Part shown: one piece after another, positions 4,492 to 11,072 of the stretch
How positions within the stretch are numbered: position 1 is the stretch's first letter
Layout of the letters: each line of letters starts with the position of its first letter
Source: DATIJP01 sp964569185
GTDB taxonomy: Bacteria > Chlamydiota > Chlamydiia > Chlamydiales > Rhabdochlamydiaceae
Reading direction: 5' to 3'
Assembly: GCA_964569185.1 (NCBI GenBank)
Contig: CAZMTP010000043.1
Span: 1 to 11,072, forward strand
Length of the DNA: 11,072 nucleotides
Notes under the pieces: generated by a model
What the model was told of the DNA's origin: nothing
Databases searched by the model: none
What the model saw: only the letters and a program-made list of their open reading frames with translations
Position numbers and translations under genes: made by a program

Positions 4492-7400
4492 GAAAAGCCC
4501 CACATCGGGTGAGTTTTAAGGAAAGGGAAGAAATTATTGATCTTCCAAGTTTGATCGAGGTGCAGATTAAATCTTTCCGGCAATTTCTGCAAGCAGATAA
4601 GTTGCCTCATGAAAGAGAGAATATTGGACTTGAAGAAGTGTTTCGAGAAATCTTCCCGATTAAATCTTACGATGAAAAAACTGTTCTGGAATATCTCTCC
4701 TACAATTTAGGAGTCCCTAAATACACCCCTGAAGAGTGCATTAAGCGCGGCATTACTTACAATGTGACTCTTAAGGTGAAATTCCGCCTCACAGACGAGA
4801 CGGGAATTAAAGAAGAAGAGGTGTATATGGGAACTATCCCGGTCATGACCGAGATGGGAACCTTTGTGATCAATGGCGCCGAGCGTGTCATTGTATCTCA
4901 GCTCCACCGCTCGCCAGGGATCTCTTTTGAACAAGAGCGCCATCCCAAAGGCAACATCATCTATTCTTTCCGCATCATTCCTTACAGAGGAAGTTGGCTC
5001 GAGGGCGCCTTTGATATCAATGACCTGATCTATATTTATGTCGACCGTAAAAAACGACGCCGCAAAGTGCTCGCCACTGCATTTATCCGTACGCTGGGTT
5101 ACTCGACCGATTCTGACATTCTCGAAGAATTTTTCAGTACGGTGCGCGTCAAAATCAAATCGGACAAAGATTTTACTAAACTAGTGGGTAAAATCTTAGC
5201 TGAAGACGTCGTTGATGAAGAGTCGGGCGTCGTCTTCGGAAAAGCTTCTGAGAAGCTCACCACAGCGATGTTAAAGCGGATGCTGGATGCCCAGGTCCCT
5301 GCTGTGAAAGTGACAGAAGATGCGGATGAAACAAGTCCGATCATCAAAATGCTTGCAAAAGATCCGACAGATTCTTATGAGTCTGCGCTGAAAGATTTTT
5401 ATCGCAAAATCCGTCCAGGTGAACCGGCCACCCTTTCCAATGCCCGTTCTGCCATCATGCGTCTTTTCTTTGATCCGAAACGCTACAATCTGGGACGCGT
5501 CGGCCGCTATAAGCTCAATCGTAAATTGGGCTTAGAGACCTCCGATGAAGAATTGAACATGGTGACACTCAAAAAAGAAGATGTGATCAATGCGATTAAA
5601 TATCTAATCCGCCTCCGAAAAGGAGAAGAAGGGGCCTCTGTCGATGATATTGACCATTTAGGAAATCGCCGTGTGCGCTCCGTGGGTGAATTGATCCAAA
5701 ATCAGTGCCGCATCGGTCTTTCTCGCATGGAGAAAATCATTAAAGAAAGAATCAATCTTTTTGATTTTGCTTCAGACACATTAACTCCTGGAAAAATCAT
5801 TTCTGCCAAGGGACTTGCTGGCGTGCTTAAAGACTTCTTTGGCCGCTCGCAACTTTCTCAGTTTATGGATCAGACCAATCCGATTGCAGAGTTGACTCAT
5901 AAACGACGATTGTCCTCGCTTGGGCCTGGAGGGTTGAACCGTGAACGCGCCGGTTTTGAAGTGCGTGACGTTCACCCTAGCCATTACGGTCGAATCTGTC
6001 CAATTGAAACTCCAGAGGGGCCAAACATTGGACTCATTACCTCGCTCTCTTCTTTCGCGAAGATCAATGAGTTTGGATTTATTGAGACTCCTTACCGGAT
6101 GGTGAGAGAGGGAGTGGTCACAGATGAAATTGAGTATATGACCGCCGACCAAGAAGAGAACTGCGTCATTGCGCAGGCATCTGCTCCCTTAGATGAGTTT
6201 AACATGTTCAAAGAGTCTACTTGCTGGGCTCGCTATCATGAGGACTCTCTTAAAGTAGAGACAGAGAAAGTGACACATATGGATGTCTCTTCCAAGCAGC
6301 TGGTCTCTGTTGTCGCTGGATTGATTCCGTTCTTAGAGCATGACGATGCGAACCGTGCGCTCATGGGATCTAATATGCAACGCCAAGGGGTGCCATTGCT
6401 TAAAACAGAAGCGCCCACTGTAGGGACAGGTCTTGAAGGGCGTGTCGCTATGGACTCTGGCGCTGTGATCATTGCCGATGAAGATGGCACAGTGGAGTTT
6501 GTTGACGGCTTTAAAATTATCGCGGCATCAAAAGCAAATCCGCTTAATAAAAAGACCTATCCTTTGAAGAAATTCATGCGCACCAATGCAGGCACCTGTC
6601 TGAATCAGACGCCGCTTTGCAGCGTAGGAGATCAGGTACGTCTTGGCGATGTTCTGGCCGATGGGCCTGCCACAGACAAAGGAGAGATGGCACTCGGTAA
6701 AAACGTGCTTGTTGCTTTTATGCCTTGGTGTGGCTACAACTTCGAAGACGCGATCATCATTTCTGAAAAGTTGGTGAAAGAAGATGCCTACACTTCGATC
6801 TACTTAGAAGAGTTTGAAGTGACTGCACGTGATACAAAATTAGGAAAAGAAGAGATCACCCGCGATATTCCCAACGTCTCTGAAGAGGCGCTCGCTAATT
6901 TAGGCGAAGATGGCATTATCCGTATCGGCGCTGAAGTAAAACCCGGCGACATTTTAGTCGGTAAGATCACTCCGAAATCAGAAACGGAACTGGCCCCGGA
7001 AGAGCGGCTGCTCCGTGCGATTTTTGGTGAGAAGGCAGCAGATGTAAAAGATGCTTCCCTCACAGTGCCTCCAGGAACTGAAGGCGTGGTGATGGATGTG
7101 AAAATGTTTAGTCGCCGTGACCGGATGTCTAAAACCGACGATGAACTGGTAGAAGAAGCGACACGCATTAAAGACATTCATCAAGAATACAAAACCAAAG
7201 AAGCCGAAATTCTTTTGGAATTCCATGAGAAATTAGGCGCGCTTCTTTTAAATGAAACTGCTCCTGGACCGATCATGCATCGCAAAACAGGCGATATCAT
7301 CATCAAAGAAGGTGAAGTGGTCAATCAGGATATGATTGAAGCACTCGAAACAGAAAAAGCTGAAGACCTTTTGATGTCTGAACATGAAGTGTATAGCACA

Positions 7401-8246
7401 TTGAAGCAGCAGCTTTTGGAATTCGATCAGAAGATGGAAGAACTTCAATCGAAACACAAATTAGACGTAGAATTCACACGTAAAGGCGATGTGGAACTGG
7501 ATCCTGGTGTGATTAGACAGGTGAAAGTTTATGTGGCTTCTAAGAGAAAATTAGAAGCAGGCGATAAAATGGCAGGACGCCACGGAAATAAAGGGGTAGT
7601 GTCCAATATCGTTCCTGAAGCCGACATGCCTTACATGGCCGATGGAGCGACCATTGAGATCATCCTCAACCCGCTGGGCGTGCCTTCTCGTATGAATATG
7701 GGACAGCTGCTCGAGACCCATCTTGGGTTTGCAGCAAAAAAGGCCGGCATTTATGTGAAATCGCCAGTATTTGAAGGATTCCCTGAATCGCGCATCTGGA
7801 AAATGATGGAAGAGTTGGGCTATCCTACTGATGGAAAAATGTATCTCTATGACGGCCGTACGGGCGAACGTTTTGATAACCGTGTAGTTGTTGGATATAT
7901 TTACATGCTCAAATTGGGCCACCTGGTAGCTGATAAAATCCACGCGCGCTCGATCGGTCCTTACTCTCTTGTCACACAGCAGCCACTGGGCGGTAAAGCG
8001 CAAATGGGAGGTCAGCGATTTGGAGAGATGGAGGTGTGGGCGCTGGAAGCCTATGGCGCAGCCCATCTTCTCCAAGAGATGTTAACAGTGAAATCAGATG
8101 ACGTTGCGGGTCGTACCCGTATTTATGAATCTATTGTCAAGGGAGATAATACTCTCGAACCAGGAACGCCAGAATCATTCAACGTCCTTGTAAAAGAGAT
8201 GCAAGGTCTTTGTTTAGATGTGCGTTCAGAGCGTACTGAAGTTTAA
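4485..8246 (+). CDS. rpoB: DNA-directed RNA polymerase subunit beta
   Basis: Beta forms one pincer of the core polymerase and half of the active-site cleft. The protein has 1253 residues, against 1342 in E. coli and about 1252 in Chlamydia. The start is supported by AGGAGC (4472-4477), seven bases before ATG. Visible landmarks are ERVIVSQLHRSPG from 133, the rifampicin-pocket segment SQLSQFMDQTNP from 455, HKRRLSSLGPGG from 472, GRICPIETPEGP at 502-513, and the active-site segment GDKMAGRHGNKG with Lys1028 and Lys1036 (E. coli 1065 and 1073). The C-terminus has the QPLGGKAQMGGQRFGEMEVWALEAYGA block. The pocket residues corresponding to E. coli V146, D516, H526 and S531 (here V137, D462, H472, S477) are wild type, suggesting rifampicin sensitivity. 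Residues about 880-1008 form a charged, probably helical insert in the position of the E. coli beta-i9 (SI2) insert. rpoC follows after 17 bases. Confidence 0.99.
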   Translation: MLRKAPHRVSFKEREEIIDLPSLIEVQIKSFRQFLQADKLPHERENIGLEEVFREIFPIKSYDEKTVLEYLSYNLGVPKYTPEECIKRGITYNVTLKVKFRLTDETGIKEEEVYMGTIPVMTEMGTFVINGAERVIVSQLHRSPGISFEQERHPKGNIIYSFRIIPYRGSWLEGAFDINDLIYIYVDRKKRRRKVLATAFIRTLGYSTDSDILEEFFSTVRVKIKSDKDFTKLVGKILAEDVVDEESGVVFGKASEKLTTAMLKRMLDAQVPAVKVTEDADETSPIIKMLAKDPTDSYESALKDFYRKIRPGEPATLSNARSAIMRLFFDPKRYNLGRVGRYKLNRKLGLETSDEELNMVTLKKEDVINAIKYLIRLRKGEEGASVDDIDHLGNRRVRSVGELIQNQCRIGLSRMEKIIKERINLFDFASDTLTPGKIISAKGLAGVLKDFFGRSQLSQFMDQTNPIAELTHKRRLSSLGPGGLNRERAGFEVRDVHPSHYGRICPIETPEGPNIGLITSLSSFAKINEFGFIETPYRMVREGVVTDEIEYMTADQEENCVIAQASAPLDEFNMFKESTCWARYHEDSLKVETEKVTHMDVSSKQLVSVVAGLIPFLEHDDANRALMGSNMQRQGVPLLKTEAPTVGTGLEGRVAMDSGAVIIADEDGTVEFVDGFKIIAASKANPLNKKTYPLKKFMRTNAGTCLNQTPLCSVGDQVRLGDVLADGPATDKGEMALGKNVLVAFMPWCGYNFEDAIIISEKLVKEDAYTSIYLEEFEVTARDTKLGKEEITRDIPNVSEEALANLGEDGIIRIGAEVKPGDILVGKITPKSETELAPEERLLRAIFGEKAADVKDASLTVPPGTEGVVMDVKMFSRRDRMSKTDDELVEEATRIKDIHQEYKTKEAEILLEFHEKLGALLLNETAPGPIMHRKTGDIIIKEGEVVNQDMIEALETEKAEDLLMSEHEVYSTLKQQLLEFDQKMEELQSKHKLDVEFTRKGDVELDPGVIRQVKVYVASKRKLEAGDKMAGRHGNKGVVSNIVPEADMPYMADGATIEIILNPLGVPSRMNMGQLLETHLGFAAKKAGIYVKSPVFEGFPESRIWKMMEELGYPTDGKMYLYDGRTGERFDNRVVVGYIYMLKLGHLVADKIHARSIGPYSLVTQQPLGGKAQMGGQRFGEMEVWALEAYGAAHLLQEMLTVKSDDVAGRTRIYESIVKGDNTLEPGTPESFNVLVKEMQGLCLDVRSERTEV

Positions 8247-8263
8247 ATTTTTGGGGTAAATTC

Positions 8264-11072
8264 ATGGCAGATGAAGAAAAATTAGGTTCCCGATTCGATA
8301 AATTGACCATCAAAATTGCATCTGACGACGTGATTCGCAATGAGTGGTCAAGAGGCGAAGTTAAAAAACCAGAAACGATCAACTACCGTACATTCAAACC
8401 TGAGAAAGGCGGTCTTTTCTGCGAGAAAATTTTCGGCCCTACACGCGATTGGGAATGTACTTGCGGTAAATATAAAAAGATTAAGCACAAAGGGATCGTA
8501 TGCGACCGTTGCGGCGTGGAAGTCACCATGTCCAAAGTGCGTCGTGAACGCATGGCCCACATTGAACTGGCCGTTCCTGTAGTCCATATCTGGTTTTTCA
8601 AAACCATGCCGTCGCGCATTGGCAATATTTTAGGAATGTCGGCCAATGATTTAGAACGGGTCATCTACTACGAAGAGTATGTGGTCATTGATCCGGGCCG
8701 CACCACTTTAGAACCTAAACAGCTTTTAAACGACACGCAATATCGAGAAGCCCAAGAAAAATGGGGGAGCGATAGCTTTATCGCCAAAATGGGCGGCGAG
8801 GCGATCCAAGAGCTACTCGAAAAAGAAGAGCTAAAAAACCTTGTCATCGACTTAAAAGAAAAATTGCGCAAAACAAAATCGATGCAAGCGCGAATGAAGA
8901 TCGCCAAACGGCTCAAGATTGTGGAGAGTTTTACCTCTTCGCCCAATCGTGCCGACTGGATGGTCATGCGTGCTGTGCCGATCATCCCGCCCGATTTGCG
9001 GCCTTTGGTCCCTCTCGATGGCGGCCGTTTTGCCACTTCTGACTTAAACGATCTATACCGCCGCGTCATCAACCGCAACAACCGTTTGAAGTCGATTCTC
9101 AAATTAAAAACACCCGATGTAATTGTCCGTAATGAAAAAAGGATGCTCCAAGAGGCCGTAGATGCCCTTTTTGACAATGGCCGCCATGGACATCCAGTGA
9201 TGGGTGCAGGAAATCGTCCGCTGAAAGCGCTTTCAGAAATGTTAAAAGGAAAAACGGGCCGGTTCCGTCAGAACTTGCTTGGAAAACGGGTTGACTATTC
9301 TGGCCGCTCGGTGATCATTGTGGGTCCAGAATTACGCTTTAACCAGTGCGGATTGCCAAAACAGATGGCACTGGAACTATTTGAGCCTTTCATTGTGAAA
9401 CGACTCAAAGATTTAGGCCACGTATACACGATCCGTTCAGCGAAAAAAATGATTCAGAAACAGTCTGCTGAAGTCTGGGACGTTTTAGAAGAGATCATTA
9501 AAGGCCACCCAGTGCTGCTCAACCGTGCGCCCACATTGCACCGCTTGGGTATCCAAGCCTTCGAGCCTGTCTTGATTGAAGGACGGGCGATCCGCGTCCA
9601 TCCTTTAGTTTGTACTGCCTTTAACGCCGACTTTGACGGCGACCAGATGGCGGTGCACATACCTCTTTCGATCGAAGCGCAGTTAGAGGCCAAACTTCTG
9701 ATGATGGCGCCTGATAACATCTTCTTGCCATCCTCTGGGAAACCATCGGCTGTACCGACGCAAGACATGATCTTGGGTCTCTACTATCTGATGCACGATC
9801 CGCTGTTTATTCCTGAAGAACACCATCGAAAAACTAAAGTGTTTGGCAGCAGCAATGAAGTGCTCATGGCGCTGGCTGCTGGCGGAAGCTACAACTGGTT
9901 TGAAATAGGCGCTAATAAAGAAAATGCGCGGCGTGATGAATTAGGGCGCGGAATCTATATCCATGAAAAAGTCAAATTGAAACTCCCTTCCGGCATCATT
10001 GAGACCACACCCGGACGCGTGATTTTCAATACGATTGTCCCTCATGAACTTGGTTTCCAAAACTATGCGCTCAAAAAGAAAAAGATGAGCGAACTCGTTC
10101 TTGAAACTTATAAAAAAGTGGGCCTTGAGCGCACAGTGAAATTTTTAGACGATTTAAAAGATCTTGGATTTGCGCAAGCCACAAAAGCAGCCCTCTCTAT
10201 GGGAATCTGCGACGTGCGTATTCCAAGCAATAAACAGAAAGTACTTGATGAAGCCTACAAACGTATTGCTGTCGTACAAAAGCAGTATGAAGAGGGGATC
10301 ATCACAGACGGAGAGAGAAAATCCAAGACGATCAGCATCTGGACAGAGGTCTCCGATACACTTTCTGATGAACTCTTTAAACTGATTAGTAAACCAGAAC
10401 ATTTAGAACTGAATCCGCTCTTCTTGATGATGGAATCTGGAGCGCGCGGTAATAAGTCACAAGCAAAACAGCTGGGAGCGCTCAGAGGTCTGATGGCGAA
10501 GCCTTCAGGCGAGATCATTGAGTCGCCCATCACTGCTAACTTCCGTGAAGGATTAAGCGTTCTGGAATATTCGATTTCAACGCACGGTGCGCGTAAAGGT
10601 CTTGCCGATACCGCGCTCAAAACGGCCGACTCTGGATATTTGACACGCCGTCTTGTAGACGTGGCCCAAGATGTGATCATCACAGAAGAAGATTGCGAAA
10701 CATTAAACGGTATTGAAGTGTCTGCGATTAAGCAAGGCCAAGAAGAGCTTTTGCCACTCAAAGACCGTATCTTTGGACGCTGCGTTTGTGATGATATCTA
10801 TCAGCCAGGAGACCGCACTAAGATCTTGGCGAAAATGGGAACGATCTTAAACCGTGCGCAAGCAGAATTGATTGATGATGCAGGGATCGAAGCGGTACGC
10901 ATCCGTTCTGCCTTGACCTGTGAATCGCGCCGTGGAGTGTGCACAAAGTGTTATGGCATTAACTTAGCGAATGGAAATGTAGTTGGGCTAGGAGAAGCTG
11001 TGGGCATTATCGCCGCGCAGTCGATCGGTGAACCTGGAACGCAGCTCACGATGAGAACCTTCCACTTGGGAG
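8264..11072 (+). CDS. rpoC: DNA-directed RNA polymerase subunit beta' (N-terminal 936 residues, runs off the window)
   Basis: Beta' carries the catalytic Mg and forms the other pincer of the core enzyme. The frame is open from ATG 8264 to the window end with no stop; roughly a third of the gene is missing (chlamydial beta' is about 1390-1400 residues). Landmarks: N-terminal zinc site Cys65, Cys67, Cys80, Cys83; clamp helices from about 263 (DLYRRVINRNNRL); GKRVDYSGRSVIIVGP; the catalytic NADFDGDQ at 454-461 with Asp456, 458 and 460; the bridge helix around STHGARKGLADTALKTA (His774); and the second zinc site Cys811, Cys886, Cys893, Cys896. The window ends in the first trigger-loop helix, GEPGTQLTMRTFH (His934, equal to E. 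coli His936). Upstream of the start there is only TTGGGG at 8251-8256, a weak Shine-Dalgarno sequence, and the gap to rpoB is 17 bases, so translation may depend partly on coupling. Confidence 0.98.
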   Translation, partial: MADEEKLGSRFDKLTIKIASDDVIRNEWSRGEVKKPETINYRTFKPEKGGLFCEKIFGPTRDWECTCGKYKKIKHKGIVCDRCGVEVTMSKVRRERMAHIELAVPVVHIWFFKTMPSRIGNILGMSANDLERVIYYEEYVVIDPGRTTLEPKQLLNDTQYREAQEKWGSDSFIAKMGGEAIQELLEKEELKNLVIDLKEKLRKTKSMQARMKIAKRLKIVESFTSSPNRADWMVMRAVPIIPPDLRPLVPLDGGRFATSDLNDLYRRVINRNNRLKSILKLKTPDVIVRNEKRMLQEAVDALFDNGRHGHPVMGAGNRPLKALSEMLKGKTGRFRQNLLGKRVDYSGRSVIIVGPELRFNQCGLPKQMALELFEPFIVKRLKDLGHVYTIRSAKKMIQKQSAEVWDVLEEIIKGHPVLLNRAPTLHRLGIQAFEPVLIEGRAIRVHPLVCTAFNADFDGDQMAVHIPLSIEAQLEAKLLMMAPDNIFLPSSGKPSAVPTQDMILGLYYLMHDPLFIPEEHHRKTKVFGSSNEVLMALAAGGSYNWFEIGANKENARRDELGRGIYIHEKVKLKLPSGIIETTPGRVIFNTIVPHELGFQNYALKKKKMSELVLETYKKVGLERTVKFLDDLKDLGFAQATKAALSMGICDVRIPSNKQKVLDEAYKRIAVVQKQYEEGIITDGERKSKTISIWTEVSDTLSDELFKLISKPEHLELNPLFLMMESGARGNKSQAKQLGALRGLMAKPSGEIIESPITANFREGLSVLEYSISTHGARKGLADTALKTADSGYLTRRLVDVAQDVIITEEDCETLNGIEVSAIKQGQEELLPLKDRIFGRCVCDDIYQPGDRTKILAKMGTILNRAQAELIDDAGIEAVRIRSALTCESRRGVCTKCYGINLANGNVVGLGEAVGIIAAQSIGEPGTQLTMRTFHLG

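Noticed and set aside
7551..8075. Minus-strand open frames opposite rpoB and rpoC (such as 7551-8075, 8668-9177 and 10255-10761)
   Set aside because: They lie wholly opposite highly conserved coding sequence, resemble no family I know and show no ribosome binding context that I trust; they are by-products of codon use on the coding strand.
1..11072. A previously undescribed system in this window
   Set aside because: Essentially all of the sequence is accounted for by universally conserved translation and transcription genes in the usual order. No unknown gene of credible size, mobile element, repeat array or compositional island is visible.

Overview
This window is a contiguous piece of bacterial core genome, all on the + strand. 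It holds the end of a tRNA-Thr gene, tuf, tRNA-Trp, secE, nusG, rplK, rplA, rplJ, rplL, rpoB and the first two thirds of rpoC. The proteins resemble the chlamydial versions as I know them: EF-Tu begins MAKETFQR and has the segment SIDNSPEEKARGITIN, RpoB is 1253 residues (about the chlamydial length), and the order tRNA-Thr, tuf, tRNA-Trp, secE, nusG, rplKAJL, rpoBC is that of Chlamydia. The sequences differ clearly from those I recall for Chlamydiaceae, and base composition looks moderate (mid-40s % G+C by eye). My best guess is therefore a chlamydia outside the Chlamydiaceae (Waddlia, Parachlamydia or Simkania type). The phylum is fairly secure; the family is not.

Layout: (1) 1-1368 holds two tRNAs bracketing tuf. 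The first is cut by the window edge; the second sits 22 bases after tuf, next to a small hairpin. (2) 1404-2225 is secE and nusG, linking protein export and transcription elongation. (3) 2237-4321 is the four-gene ribosomal stalk and L1-arm cluster, with gaps of 4, 8 and 27 bases between genes. (4) 4322-4484 is the only sizeable intergenic stretch. It has a strong stem-loop without a T-run, two overlapping promoter-like hexamer pairs, and a 31-codon open frame with a good ribosome binding site whose stop overlaps the rpoB start. (5) 4485-11072 is rpoB and the truncated rpoC, 17 bases apart.

Together the genes supply translation elongation (EF-Tu, tRNAs, L1, L10, L11, L12), the core RNA polymerase subunits beta and beta', the factor that binds polymerase (NusG) and a translocon subunit (SecE). 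Tight spacing, Shine-Dalgarno sequences that overlap or abut upstream stop codons, and the lack of any T-tailed terminator suggest one long transcription unit, possibly boosted or trimmed just before rpoB.

I see no mobile element, CRISPR array, phage gene, frameshift or foreign-looking insert, and no evidence of a new biological system. The points worth a second look are small and regulatory: the rplL-rpoB interval, the near-identical initiation regions of rplJ and rplL, the missing L10 leader, and the structure before tRNA-Trp.
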